Assembly (NCBI RefSeq): GCF_001544915.2
Contig: NZ_FCOE02000009.1
Location: 62,001-126,000, forward strand
Length of the DNA stretch: 64,000 nucleotides
From: Caballeronia pedi
GTDB taxonomy: Bacteria > Pseudomonadota > Gammaproteobacteria > Burkholderiales > Burkholderiaceae
Direction of reading: 5' to 3'
Position numbers and translations under genes: made by a program. The notes under the pieces were generated by a model that did no database searches, was not told where the DNA came from, and saw only the letters and a list, made by a program, of their open reading frames with translations. Of this stretch, positions 30,772-40,311 are shown one piece after another. The number at the start of each line of letters is the position of its first letter. Within the stretch, counting starts at the first letter, position 1.

Positions 30772-31264
30772 ACAAGCCCCTAAGGTGGATGGAATTCACG
30801 ATCGCACGAGTGGGCTCATATGCGGCGGCGCTCATTGGAAGCGCCGGCGCATCTCGTACAACCTGTTTGATAAACCATCGGGGAGTGCATCGCCGGAGCC
30901 GGCGCGCGTTGCAAAAAGAGGCGGGACGTCTGAAATCTGCTCGAAACCGTTGGTTTTTGCTGCCAAAACCGACGAACCGACCGCGATTTGACGAAAATCC
31001 GAATCAATTTGTCCGCAATTGCTTATCGAACAGGTTGCCGCTATTCTACCGTGCCGATTCTCAATTTTGGTTCGGCAGAGACAGTAATTCCACGGCAAAA
31101 TCGAGGTCTTTCGCGCCGCTCGGTTCGCCGGCGCACACCGCAGGGCAACCAATGTAACACAGGCGCTCGGGTCCGCCTTGCCTCGCTTTTCCGTGGCGCT
31201 GTCCGCGCGTGATACCGTTTGAGCGCACCCGCCCCAACTCGTTCCCCATTTGGTCTTTTCGCCG
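30772..31264. other. 493-bp divergent regulatory region between ppsA and ppsR
   Basis: There is no credible gene. It must hold both promoters. The middle (about 30950-31080) is markedly more AT-rich than the flanks. One sigma-70-like promoter pointing to ppsR is visible at 31019-31047. The ppsA promoter could not be assigned. Confidence 0.5.
31019..31047 (+). promoter_or_regulatory. Candidate promoter toward ppsR
   Basis: TTGCTT and TATTCT are separated by 17 bases within the AT-rich centre of the divergent region. This would give a leader of about 210 bases before the ppsR ATG. Confidence 0.35.
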
Positions 31265-32083
31265 ATGCCGCCTTCCGTATTCATCGTTTCCGACGGGACC
31301 GGGATCACTGCCGAAACCTTCGCGCATTCGATCCTCGCCCAGTTCGATCAAAAATTCCGGCTCGTGCGCGTGCCGTTCGTCGATTCGATCGACAAGGCGC
31401 TCGCGACCGTCGAGAAGATCAACGAGGTCGTCACGCTCGACGGGCGGCGCCCGATCGTGTTCACGACGCTCGTCGACAGCGCGTCGAATGAAGTCGTCAA
31501 GGGCTGCAATGCGCTCGTGCTCGACATGTTCCAGACCTTCATCGAGCCGCTCGAACACGAACTGGAGATGAAGTCGACGCACGCGATGGGCCGCGTCCAC
31601 CAGAACGCGGACACCGAGGAATACAAGAATCGCATCGAGGCGATCAACTTCTCGCTCGCCCACGACGACGGCCAGTCCAACCGCAATCTCGCCGACGCCG
31701 ACGTCATTCTGGTCGGCGTGTCGCGCAGCGGTAAAACGCCGACGAGCCTCTATCTCGCGATGCAATACGGCGTGAAGGCCGCGAACTATCCGTTGATTCC
31801 CGAGGATTTCGAACGCGGCAAGCTGCCCACGCCGCTGCTCGAACATCGGGCGAAGATGTTCGGTCTGTCGATCGATCCGCAGCGACTTTCCGAGATCCGC
31901 AACGAGCGTCGTCCGGGCAGCAAATATGCGGCGCTGGAAAATTGCCGCTACGAGATCAACGAAGCGGAAATGATGATGAAGCGCGAGGGCGTCAAGTGGC
32001 TCTCGTCGACGCACAAGTCGATCGAGGAAATCGCCACGACCATCCTGCAGGAAATCAAGCCGGAACGGCCTTCCTACTATTGA
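31265..32083 (+). CDS. ppsR: PEP synthase regulatory protein (bifunctional kinase/pyrophosphorylase)
   Basis: DUF299-family enzyme that phosphorylates PpsA on a threonine using ADP and removes the phosphate with Pi, switching gluconeogenesis off and on. The 272-residue protein begins MPPSVFIVSDGTGITAE and has the P-loop GVSRSGKT at residues 151-158. The ATG at 31265 matches the family start; TTG codons upstream are not supported. It is divergent from its target gene ppsA. Confidence 0.96.
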   Translation: MPPSVFIVSDGTGITAETFAHSILAQFDQKFRLVRVPFVDSIDKALATVEKINEVVTLDGRRPIVFTTLVDSASNEVVKGCNALVLDMFQTFIEPLEHELEMKSTHAMGRVHQNADTEEYKNRIEAINFSLAHDDGQSNRNLADADVILVGVSRSGKTPTSLYLAMQYGVKAANYPLIPEDFERGKLPTPLLEHRAKMFGLSIDPQRLSEIRNERRPGSKYAALENCRYEINEAEMMMKREGVKWLSSTHKSIEEIATTILQEIKPERPSYY

Positions 32084-32089
32084 TTCGCG

Positions 32090-32866
32090 TCAGCGCTGCT
32101 GGCGGCACTGCTCGAAAAGACAGATCGCCGCCGCAGCCGCGACGTTGAGCGACTCCATCCCGCCCGGTTGCGGAATGGTCACGCGATGCGTCACGGCATC
32201 GCGCCAGACCTGCGACACGCCCGCGCCTTCGTTGCCGAACACCCACGCGAGCGCGCCCGACAGATCGCAATCGTAGAGCGCGACCGCGCCGTGCGAATCG
32301 GTGATCGTCACGGGTGCATCCAGCCGCGCGATCAGATCCGCGCAATCCACGTCTTCGAAAATATTCAGCAGGAAGTGCGCGCCCATGCCCGAGCGCAGGA
32401 CTTTCGATGACCACGCGTACGCCGTTCCCGGCGCGCAGAATACGCGCGTGATGCCTGCCGCCGCCGCGCTGCGCAGGATCGAGCCGACATTGCCCGCGTC
32501 CTGAACGCCGTCGAGAATCACGCAGGTTTCGGCGATGCGCGCGGGCAGTTCCGCATCGATCTTTTCGACGAGCAGCAACATCCCCACGCCATGGACGACG
32601 CTCGATAGCTGTCCGAAGAGCGCATCAGGCAAGACGACGACGCGTTTCTCCTCGATACGCGCGACGATATCGCGCGCTTCCGCGTGCGTCAGCGCGCCCT
32701 CGGTCACCACACACGTTTCGGGCTGTCCGGCTGCGTCGAGATAAGCCGACGCCAGGTGCAGGCCTTCGAGCAGCGCGTGGCCGCTGCGGCGCTGCTGCGC
32801 GGTCGACCCGGCCAGCGCCTTGATGCGCTTGTAGAGCGGGTTATCCCGCGAAGTGATGGATTTCAC
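32090..32866 (-). CDS. TrmH/SpoU family RNA 2'-O-methyltransferase
   Basis: SPOUT methyltransferase of 258 residues, likely acting on rRNA. An N-terminal substrate-binding region (residues 1-95) is followed by the knot domain with VILDGVQDAGNVGSILRSA, WVFGNEGAG and IPQPGGMESLNVAAAAAI, the three SpoU motifs. The start codon is GTG at 32866. It lies 18 bases after rnhB in the same direction and converges on ppsR with a 6-base gap. Confidence 0.9.
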   Translation of the reverse strand: MKSITSRDNPLYKRIKALAGSTAQQRRSGHALLEGLHLASAYLDAAGQPETCVVTEGALTHAEARDIVARIEEKRVVVLPDALFGQLSSVVHGVGMLLLVEKIDAELPARIAETCVILDGVQDAGNVGSILRSAAAAGITRVFCAPGTAYAWSSKVLRSGMGAHFLLNIFEDVDCADLIARLDAPVTITDSHGAVALYDCDLSGALAWVFGNEGAGVSQVWRDAVTHRVTIPQPGGMESLNVAAAAAICLFEQCRQQR

Positions 32867-32884
32867 GTTGAATTGAGTGCCGCT

Positions 32885-33586
32885 CTAGAAAGCGCGCGCG
32901 TCCGGGTCGTCCACGAGCGTCGATGCGGCCTGAAGGACTTCGGGCGCGATCTCGGGCAACACCGAGCCGAACAGGATATGCGCCTCGCGCACCGGCGCAA
33001 ACGAACGCCGATGATGCTCGCACGGCCCGTGCTCGCGCAACGCCTTGAGATGCTGCGGCGTGCCGTAGCCAGAATGCGCGTCGAAGCCGTACACCGGATA
33101 GGTTTCGTGAAGCTCGACCAGCATGCGATCGCGCGTGACTTTCGCGAGTATCGACGCCGCCGAAATCTGTTTGACGAGCGCGTCGCCGCCGATAATGGCT
33201 TCCGCGCGAATCGACAGCACCGGACAGCGGTTGCCATCGACCTTGACGAGCGTCGGCGCGACCGAAAGCCCTTCCACCGCGCGCTTCATCGCGAGCATGG
33301 ACGCGTGCAGGATGTTGATGGTGTCGATTTCCTCGACGCTCGCCGACGCGACGCAATACGCGAGCGCGCGATCGACGATTTTCTCGTAGAGTTCTTCCCG
33401 CCTCTTCGCGCTCAGCGCCTTCGAATCGTCGAGGCCGTTGATGCGCGGTTTGGCCGGATCGAAGATCACGGCTGCGGCGACCACCGGACCGGCCAGCGGA
33501 CCGCGCCCGACTTCATCCACGCCGCAAATGATGTCGAACGGTGAACTGAAATCGAGTCCCGCCTGAGCCGATCGTCTTGCCGCCAT
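32885..33586 (-). CDS. rnhB: Ribonuclease HII
   Basis: Removes ribonucleotides and RNA from RNA-DNA hybrids. The 233-residue protein has the catalytic start [16 protein letters not shown] (Asp-Glu pair) and the later conserved [14 protein letters not shown] and GYGTPQH segments. The ATG at 33586 shares one base with the lpxB TAA stop. The frame continues upstream into lpxB but that part is a shadow. It is the usual distal gene of the lpx cluster. Confidence 0.96.
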   Translation of the reverse strand: MAARRSAQAGLDFSSPFDIICGVDEVGRGPLAGPVVAAAVIFDPAKPRINGLDDSKALSAKRREELYEKIVDRALAYCVASASVEEIDTINILHASMLAMKRAVEGLSVAPTLVKVDGNRCPVLSIRAEAIIGGDALVKQISAASILAKVTRDRMLVELHETYPVYGFDAHSGYGTPQHLKALREHGPCEHHRRSFAPVREAHILFGSVLPEIAPEVLQAASTLVDDPDARAF

Positions 33587-34752
33587 TATCGCGGCCTCCG
33601 CGTGTCGAGCACCCGCGCGACCGCCTCCGCCGCCTTGTGCGACGTGTTCTGGCGCAACGCGATGTGCATGTCGGTGAAGATTTCCGTCAGGGTACGGCGG
33701 TTGGCTTCGTCGTTCAACTGTTTCAGCGTCGCGTCGGCAAGCGCTTCGGGCGTCGCGAAGTGCTGAAGGATTTCCGGCACGACGAAACGGCCCGCCAGAA
33801 TGTTCGGCAAGCCGACATACGGCAGATAACCCTGCCGCTTCATGATCTGTCCCGTCAGCCAGGGCACCTTGTACGAGATGACCATCGGCTTCTTGAGCAG
33901 CGCGGCTTCCAGTGTCACCGTGCCGCTTTTTACGAGGATCGCGTCGGCGGCGGTCATCGCGGTCTGCGCGCGGCCGTCGGTAATCGTGAGCGACAGCTGC
34001 GGATGCGCGTCCACGAGCGGCTGCAGCAGTTCGCGCAATGCCGGGTTTGCCGCAGGCATCAGGAAGCGAACGCCGGGCTCGCGAAGCTGCATCAGCTCCA
34101 TCGCGTCGAAGAAGGTCGGGCCGATCAGCGAAATTTCCGAGCGGCGGCTGCCCGGCAGCACGGCGATCACCGGCCCGCCTTCCGCGATACCGAGTTCTCG
34201 GCGCGCGCCCATCACGTCGGGTTCGAGCGGGATTTCGTCGGCGAGCGGATGTCCGACGTAGCTCGCCGCCACGCCCGATTTCTCCATCAGCGCGATCTCG
34301 AACGGAAACACGCACAGCATGTGATCGACCGCTTTCACGATCTTCTTGATGCGTCCGCCGCGCCACGCCCAGATCGACGGGCACACGAAATGCACGGTCG
34401 GAATACCCGCTTCGCGCAACGGCTGTTCGAGACCGAAATTGAAATCGGGCGCATCCACGCCGATGAACACCGACGGCGGCTCCGCAAGCAACTGCCGCTT
34501 GATCTCGTTGCGAATGCCGAGAATCTCGGGGATATGCTTCAGCGCTTCGACATAGCCGCGCACGGTCAGCTTGTCCATCGGCCAGTGCGCTTCGAAGCCT
34601 TCCGCAGTCATGCGCGGGCCGCCGATGCCGCTATAGCGCGTGCCTTCCGGCAGCGTATTTTTCAGGCCCTTGAGCAGCGAGGCAGCGAGCAGGTCGCCAG
34701 AAGGCTCGCCCGCGACCATCGCGATGCGTGGCGGGTTGGTGATCAGGGTCAT
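33586..34752 (-). CDS. lpxB: Lipid-A-disaccharide synthase
   Basis: Peripheral inner-membrane glycosyltransferase (GT19) joining lipid X and UDP-diacylglucosamine. The 388-residue protein begins with [17 protein letters not shown] and has [14 protein letters not shown] (here [18 protein letters not shown]) and LPGSRRSEI segments. It is coupled to rnhB by a TAATG overlap and follows lpxA by 12 bases. Confidence 0.97.
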   Translation of the reverse strand: MTLITNPPRIAMVAGEPSGDLLAASLLKGLKNTLPEGTRYSGIGGPRMTAEGFEAHWPMDKLTVRGYVEALKHIPEILGIRNEIKRQLLAEPPSVFIGVDAPDFNFGLEQPLREAGIPTVHFVCPSIWAWRGGRIKKIVKAVDHMLCVFPFEIALMEKSGVAASYVGHPLADEIPLEPDVMGARRELGIAEGGPVIAVLPGSRRSEISLIGPTFFDAMELMQLREPGVRFLMPAANPALRELLQPLVDAHPQLSLTITDGRAQTAMTAADAILVKSGTVTLEAALLKKPMVISYKVPWLTGQIMKRQGYLPYVGLPNILAGRFVVPEILQHFATPEALADATLKQLNDEANRRTLTEIFTDMHIALRQNTSHKAAEAVARVLDTRRPR

Positions 34753-34764
34753 CGGGCGGCGGGT

Positions 34765-35553
34765 CTAGCGAATGATGCCGCGCTGCGACGCCGCGATGAA
34801 GTCGGAGAAAGCCTTGACGGGCGCATCGCCCTCGCCGCCCGCCGTGCTCAGTTCTTTCAGTTGCACTTTCGCTTCTTCGAGCGAAAGCCCGCTCTTGTAG
34901 ACGATCCGATACGCCGAGCGCAACGCCGAAATGGCGTCGGGCGTGAAGCCGCGGCGGCGCAGACCTTCGACATTGATGCCGTGCGGCTCCGCCTTGTTGC
35001 CGGCCGCGATGACGAACGGCGGCACGTCCTGCACGAGCGCCGAGGCGCCGCCGAGCATCGAATGCGCGCCGATGCGTACGAACTGATGCACGCCCGACAT
35101 CCCGCCGACGATCGCGTGATCGCCGACGATCACGTGCCCGGCCAGTTGCGCGTTGCTCGACATGATGACGTTGTCGCCGAGGCGGCAGTCATGACCGACG
35201 TGCACGTAGGCCATGATCCAGCAATCGCTGCCGATGGAGGTCAGCCCCTGATCCTGCGCCGTGCCCGTGTGCAGCGTCGTGAATTCGCGGATGGTGTTGC
35301 GGTCGCCGATTTCGAGACGCGTCGGCTCGCCCTTGTACTTCATGTCCTGCGGACGGCCGCCGATCGACGCGTAATGGCCGATGCGATTGTCGCTACCGAT
35401 GGTCGTATGGCCTTCGATCACGCTGTGCGAACCGACGGTCGTGCCCGCGCCGATCACGACGTGCGAACCGACGATCGCGTACGGTCCGATTTCGACGGAC
35501 TCGTCGAGCTGAGCGCCCGGCTCGACGATCGCGGTTGGGTGAATCTTGCTCAT
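34765..35553 (-). CDS. lpxA: UDP-N-acetylglucosamine acyltransferase
   Basis: First enzyme of lipid A synthesis, transferring a hydroxyacyl chain from ACP. The 262-residue protein is a left-handed beta helix of hexapeptide repeats from about residue 5 to 190. It begins [18 protein letters not shown] and has the catalytic histidine region [21 protein letters not shown] helical C-terminal domain follows. It lies between fabZ and lpxB in the standard order. Confidence 0.97.
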   Translation of the reverse strand: MSKIHPTAIVEPGAQLDESVEIGPYAIVGSHVVIGAGTTVGSHSVIEGHTTIGSDNRIGHYASIGGRPQDMKYKGEPTRLEIGDRNTIREFTTLHTGTAQDQGLTSIGSDCWIMAYVHVGHDCRLGDNVIMSSNAQLAGHVIVGDHAIVGGMSGVHQFVRIGAHSMLGGASALVQDVPPFVIAAGNKAEPHGINVEGLRRRGFTPDAISALRSAYRIVYKSGLSLEEAKVQLKELSTAGGEGDAPVKAFSDFIAASQRGIIR

Positions 35554-35629
35554 GCGCTTTTCGCCTATGCTGTTCGTGCTGCTTGTTTCGATGAACGCGG
35601 ATGGACGCGGAGCGGACGCAAATGCGCGC

Positions 35630-36088
35630 TCAGGCGTCCGTGGTCTTGACGGTACACATGAGCTCGGCTTCGGCGGCCGTCGCGCCGTCGACTTCGGCGC
35701 GCGCCTTGAACTTCCAGATGCCCCGCATGTACCGCTCGAAGTGAACGTTGAGGATCAGCTGATCGCCCGGCTCCACCACGCGCTTGAAGCGCGCGCCGTC
35801 GATGCCGACGAAGTAGTAGAGCGTATTGCCCGGATCGTGCGGCTCTTCCGCGAAGGTCAGCAACGCGGCAGTCTGCGCGAGCGCTTCCAGGATCAGCACG
35901 CCCGGCATGACCGGCCGTGTCGGGAAGTGGCCCTGAAAATACGGCTCGTTGATCGTCACGTTCTTCAACGCTTTGATGCTCTTGTGCGGCTCGAGTTCGA
36001 GCACGCGATCCACGAGCAGGATCGGATAGCGATGCGGCAGCAGCGTGAGGATCTTGTGGATATCGAGATTGATTTTTTCTGTGCTCAT
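35630..36088 (-). CDS. fabZ: 3-hydroxyacyl-ACP dehydratase FabZ
   Basis: Hot-dog fold dehydratase of fatty acid elongation, competing with LpxA for the same hydroxyacyl-ACP pool. It has 152 residues from the ATG at 36088, with [17 protein letters not shown] and the catalytic segments [25 protein letters not shown] five codons earlier is an alternative start. It stands between lpxD and lpxA, as usual. Confidence 0.96.
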   Translation of the reverse strand: MSTEKINLDIHKILTLLPHRYPILLVDRVLELEPHKSIKALKNVTINEPYFQGHFPTRPVMPGVLILEALAQTAALLTFAEEPHDPGNTLYYFVGIDGARFKRVVEPGDQLILNVHFERYMRGIWKFKARAEVDGATAAEAELMCTVKTTDA

Positions 36089-36194
36089 GGTCGTTCTGCT
36101 CACGCGCGTGTCGGGCGCGGAAATTGGATGGCGGGCCGTCCGTGACGCCCGCCCGGGATTGCTGTGTCTCGTGGGCGGCTAGCGACCCGCGTGC

Positions 36195-37298
36195 TTACGC
36201 GCCGCCGTTCCGAGCGTCGCCTTTGCCTGCGTCCGTCAGCGCCGATTCCAGCGCCTTGATGCGTTCGCGCATCTTGTCCAGATTGCGCATGATCGCCGCG
36301 CTCTTGTTCCAGTCGCCATGCGGCACGGCCGGAAACGCGCTCGTGTACATGCCGGGCTTCAGCAGCGACTTCGAGACGCCCGACTGCGCCGTGACGATCA
36401 CGTAGTCCGCGAGCGTCACATGGCCCGCGATACCGACCGCGCCGCCGATCATGCAATGCTTGCCGATGCTCGTGCTGCCCGCGATGCCCGCGCAACCGGC
36501 GATCACCGTGTACGCGCCGATGCGGCAGTTATGGCCGATCTGCACCAGATTGTCGATCTTCACGCATTCTTCGATGACGGTATCCGCCATCGCGCCGCGA
36601 TCGATCGTCGTGTTCGCGCCGATTTCGACGTCGGCGGCGATATCGACTGCGCCGACCTGCGGAATCTTCACCCAGCTTCCGGTGCGCGCATCGCCCTCGC
36701 CGACGAAATCCGGCGCGAAGCCGAAGCCATCCGCGCCGATCACCGCGCCCGCATGCACGATCACGCGCGCGCCGAGCTTGCAGCCGTGATAGACGGTGAC
36801 ATTGGGATACAGATGCACGTCGTCGCCGAGCTTCACGCCGCGCCCGATGACCACGCCCGCATCGAGCTTCACGCGCTCGCCGATCACCGCGCCCGCCTCG
36901 ACCGTTACATGCGGTCCGATCACGGCGCTCGCCGCAACTTTGGCGTCGGGATCGATGGTCGCGCTCGGATGCACGCCCGGCCTGGCTTTGGGCGTTGCAA
37001 GGTCGATGAACGCCTGCGCCACGCGCGCGAAATACGCGTAAGGATTCGGCGTGACGATGAAGTTGCTGCCCGCGCGATTCGCCACCTTCTCGAGATCGGC
37101 GGGAGAGATCAATACCGCGCCGGCGCGCGTCGTTTCCACCTGCGGCAGATATTTCTGATTCGCGAGGAACGCGAGCTGCCCGGGGCCGGCCTTGTCGAGC
37201 GGCGCGAGACTCCCGACTGCGTGCGCGCCCTCGCCGACCACCTCGCCACCGAAGCGCTTCACCAGCTCGTCGAGCGTGATCGTCATGCCTGATGCCAT
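36195..37298 (-). CDS. lpxD: UDP-3-O-(3-hydroxyacyl)glucosamine N-acyltransferase
   Basis: Third lipid A enzyme. The 367-residue protein has an N-terminal uridine-binding domain ([15 protein letters not shown]...). A long left-handed beta helix of hexapeptide repeats follows ([12 protein letters not shown] onward), with the catalytic histidine region [10 protein letters not shown]. The C-terminal helix includes [15 protein letters not shown]. Two ATGs (37298, and four codons in) are possible. It begins 16 bases after ompH. Confidence 0.96.
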   Translation of the reverse strand: MASGMTITLDELVKRFGGEVVGEGAHAVGSLAPLDKAGPGQLAFLANQKYLPQVETTRAGAVLISPADLEKVANRAGSNFIVTPNPYAYFARVAQAFIDLATPKARPGVHPSATIDPDAKVAASAVIGPHVTVEAGAVIGERVKLDAGVVIGRGVKLGDDVHLYPNVTVYHGCKLGARVIVHAGAVIGADGFGFAPDFVGEGDARTGSWVKIPQVGAVDIAADVEIGANTTIDRGAMADTVIEECVKIDNLVQIGHNCRIGAYTVIAGCAGIAGSTSIGKHCMIGGAVGIAGHVTLADYVIVTAQSGVSKSLLKPGMYTSAFPAVPHGDWNKSAAIMRNLDKMRERIKALESALTDAGKGDARNGGA

Positions 37299-37314
37299 CT
37301 CGTCTCAGTCCTCG

Positions 37315-37878
37315 TCAGTTCGAGCTCGAGCCCGTACCGGCCGAACTCGCGGCCAGCGCCTTCAGCACCTGATCCGTAATGTCGATGCGCGGGCTCACGT
37401 ACACCGCTTCCTGCACGATCAGGTCGTAGTGCTGCTGCTCCGCGATCTGCTTGATCACCTTGTTCGCCCGGTCCAGCACCGCCGCGAGTTCCTCGTTGCG
37501 GCGCTGATTCAGGTCTTCGCGAAATTCACGCTGCTTGCGCTGGAAATCGGCGTCGAGCTGCGCGAGGTCGCGCTGACGCGCGGCGCGATCGCTCGGCGCC
37601 AGCGAGGTGCCGCTCTTGTCGATGTTGTCGGACATCGACTTCAGGCGCTGCGCCATGTCCTGCAGCGCCTTGTCACGCTTGGAGAATTCCTGCTCGAGCT
37701 TCGACTGCGCAGCCTTTGCCGCAGCCGATTCGCGCAGGATGCGGTCCGAATTGACCGCAGCGATGCGCGCTTCCTGAGCGCTGGCGGACATCGCCGTGCC
37801 CAGGCCGAGAACCATCGACAACGCAAGCGCCAGCGCCATATGTTTCGAATGCTTACCGGTTCCCAAAGTGTTCCTCAC
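37315..37878 (-). CDS. ompH: OmpH/Skp family periplasmic chaperone
   Basis: Trimeric 'jellyfish' chaperone that carries unfolded outer-membrane proteins to the Bam machine. It has up to 187 residues, with a signal peptide ending in AMSASAQ (about residue 35), then mature start EARIAAVNSDRILRE and long charged helices. The GTG at 37878 is the first start in frame; an ATG 12 codons later (MALALALSMVLG) would give a shorter but adequate signal. It is located between bamA and lpxD, as expected. Confidence 0.92.
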   Translation of the reverse strand: MRNTLGTGKHSKHMALALALSMVLGLGTAMSASAQEARIAAVNSDRILRESAAAKAAQSKLEQEFSKRDKALQDMAQRLKSMSDNIDKSGTSLAPSDRAARQRDLAQLDADFQRKQREFREDLNQRRNEELAAVLDRANKVIKQIAEQQHYDLIVQEAVYVSPRIDITDQVLKALAASSAGTGSSSN

Positions 37879-37921
37879 GTTACGTCTGATTGAATGAAGT
37901 TCGCGTTCGTCGGCATGCCGT

Positions 37922-40234
37922 TTAGAAAGCCGTACCGATCTGGAACTGGAACTTCTGATACTGATCGCCTTCGTGCTTCTGCAGCGGGAAGCCCAGGCTC
38001 AGCTTGAGCGGGCCGATCGGCGAGATCCACGCGAGACCCACACCGTAGCCGTAGCGCAGGCCGTTCGCGCCGGAGCTCGTGCCGCCCTGGTTCGGGTCGC
38101 CCCAGACGTTACCGGCATCGAGGAAGGTGAAGACGCGCAGCGTGCGGTCATAACCCGTGCCCGGCAGCGGGAACGTCAGTTCGATATTGCCGACCGCCAT
38201 GCGCGAGCCGCCGATCGGATCGTTCGTCTTCGAGTCGCGCGGACCCAGCGAGCTCGGCGAGTAGCCGCGCACCGAACCGATACCACCCGCGTAGTAGTTC
38301 TTGAAGATCGGGTACGTCTGGCCTTGCAGGCCCTTCCCGTAGCCGCCCTGCAGGTTGAAGCCGAGCACGAAACCGCGCGCGAACGAGTAGTAATACTGGA
38401 ACTGCGCGTCGAACTTCGCGTAGGTCGTGTTGCCGAGCGGCGTGCCGTATTCCGCGTTCGACTGGACGTAATAACCGCGGCTCGGAACCAGCGCGCTGTC
38501 GCGATTGTCGCGCGACCAGCCGACCGTCAGCGGATAGTTGTTCACCACGCGGCCGAACTCGTTCACGTAGTTCTGGTAGGACTGCGGCGTGGCCGAGTCC
38601 AGATCCATCGTGTTCTGCTCGGCGCCGACGCCGAAGAACACCGTGTCTTGCTCGGAGAACGGGATGCCGAACTTGGTGTCGGCACCCATCGTGATGATCT
38701 TGAAGCTCGAATCGGTCGAGTAGTACAGCGGCTGATACGTGCGGTAGTACGCGTCGGTGATGCGCTTGATGCCGTCGATCGTGAAGTACGGATCGACCTG
38801 CGTCACCGTCAGCGTGCGGTACGTCTTCGCGGTGTTCACGTTGACCGCGAGACTCGTGCCCGAACCGAACACGTTGTCCTGCGACACGCCCGCGGACAGC
38901 ACCACCTTGTCCGTCGACGAGAAGCCCGCGCCCAGCGTGATCGCGCCGGTCGGCTTTTCGGCGACCTTCACGTCGACGTCGACCTGGTCGTTCGTGCCTT
39001 CCACCGGCGTCGTGGTGACGTCGACATCGGTGAAGTAGCCCAGACGGTTGATCCGGTCCTTCGACAGCCCGAGGCGGCTCGAATCGAACCACGAGCTTTC
39101 GAGCTGGCGCATTTCGCGGCGCACCACTTCGTCGCGCGTGCGCGTATTGCCGACGATGTTCACGCGCCGCACATACACGCGGCGGCTCGGGTCCACCTGC
39201 AGCGTCAGCGCCACCGTGTGGTCTGCCTGATCGATGGCCGGCTGCGCGTTGACCTGCGCGAACGCGTAGCCGTATTCGCCGAGCTTGTCGACGATCGCCT
39301 TGGTCGTCGCCTGCAGCTTCTCGGCCGAGAAGCGCTCGCCCGGTTTGATCTTGACGAGCTTGTTGAGCTCCGCCTCGCGGTCGAGCAGGTTGCCCGAAAG
39401 CTTGATGCTGCTGATCTTGTACGGCTCGCCTTCATGCACGGCGATCGTCAGATACATGTCCTTCTTGTCCGGCGAGATCGACACCTGCGTGGAATCGATG
39501 CTGAACTCGAGGTAGCCGCGGTTCAGGTAGTACGAGCGCACGTTTTCGAGGTCGCCCGTCAGCTTTTCCTTCGCGTAGAGATCGCTCTTCGTGTACCAGG
39601 AGAACCAGTTCGGCGTGGAGAGCTGCATTTCGCTCAGCAGCGTGCCCGAACTCACCGCCTTGTTGCCGACGAAGTTGATCTGGCGGATCTTCGCGCTCGG
39701 GCCTTCGGCCACCGAGAACAGGATCGCGACGCGGTTGCGGTCCACCGGCGTCACCGTGGTGGTGACTTCCGCCGCGTAGTAGCCGCGCGTCAGGTACTGA
39801 CGCTTGAGCTCCTGCTCCGCCTTGTCGACGAGCGCCTTATCGTACGAGCGGCCTTGCGACAGACCGACCGAGCGCAACGCCTTCGTGAGATTGTCCTTGT
39901 CGAACTCGTGCAGGCCCGCGAAATCGATGGCCGAGATGGCCGGGCGCTCCTGCACCTGCACGATCACCACGTTGCCTTCGGTGGCGATCTGAACGTCGTT
40001 GAAGAAGCCCGTCGCGTAGAGCGCGCGAATCGCTTCGGAGGCCTTGTCGTCGGTGAAGGTGTCGCCTTGCTTGATCGGCAGATAAGCGAAGACGGAGCCC
40101 GGTTCGATCCGTTGGAGACCGTCGATCCGAATATCCTGCACGACGAACGGCGTGGTGGCGTGCGCCGCCATGCCCGTTGCGGCGAGTGCCGCGGCCACAG
40201 CCGTCTTAGGAACAAAGCGATGAGGTTTGAACAA
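37922..40234 (-). CDS. bamA: Outer membrane protein assembly factor BamA (TTG start)
   Basis: Central beta-barrel insertase of the Bam complex, about 770 residues. A signal peptide ending in MAAHA precedes TPFVVQDIRIDGLQRI. Five POTRA domains follow (to about residue 425), then the 16-stranded barrel ending in FQFQIGTAF with C-terminal phenylalanine. No ATG fits: the family N-terminus (M)LFKPHRFVPKT aligns to an ACG-TTG-TTC stretch. TTG at 40234, preceded by GGGGAAG, is the best start. The frame also extends to a TTG overlapping the rseP stop. It is between rseP and ompH in the canonical order. Confidence 0.95.
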   Translation of the reverse strand: MFKPHRFVPKTAVAAALAATGMAAHATTPFVVQDIRIDGLQRIEPGSVFAYLPIKQGDTFTDDKASEAIRALYATGFFNDVQIATEGNVVIVQVQERPAISAIDFAGLHEFDKDNLTKALRSVGLSQGRSYDKALVDKAEQELKRQYLTRGYYAAEVTTTVTPVDRNRVAILFSVAEGPSAKIRQINFVGNKAVSSGTLLSEMQLSTPNWFSWYTKSDLYAKEKLTGDLENVRSYYLNRGYLEFSIDSTQVSISPDKKDMYLTIAVHEGEPYKISSIKLSGNLLDREAELNKLVKIKPGERFSAEKLQATTKAIVDKLGEYGYAFAQVNAQPAIDQADHTVALTLQVDPSRRVYVRRVNIVGNTRTRDEVVRREMRQLESSWFDSSRLGLSKDRINRLGYFTDVDVTTTPVEGTNDQVDVDVKVAEKPTGAITLGAGFSSTDKVVLSAGVSQDNVFGSGTSLAVNVNTAKTYRTLTVTQVDPYFTIDGIKRITDAYYRTYQPLYYSTDSSFKIITMGADTKFGIPFSEQDTVFFGVGAEQNTMDLDSATPQSYQNYVNEFGRVVNNYPLTVGWSRDNRDSALVPSRGYYVQSNAEYGTPLGNTTYAKFDAQFQYYYSFARGFVLGFNLQGGYGKGLQGQTYPIFKNYYAGGIGSVRGYSPSSLGPRDSKTNDPIGGSRMAVGNIELTFPLPGTGYDRTLRVFTFLDAGNVWGDPNQGGTSSGANGLRYGYGVGLAWISPIGPLKLSLGFPLQKHEGDQYQKFQFQIGTAF

Positions 40235-40311
40235 CGTGCTTCCCCAGTATTTAAAGCTGCATTCGTTCCGGCGGTCGCTCGAGAGACGCCGCCAGAAATT
40301 GTCAAAGTGGA

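Noticed and set aside
30772..31264. Small open frames in the ppsA-ppsR gap
   Set aside because: They lack ribosome sites and recognisable sequence. The gap is better explained as a divergent promoter region.
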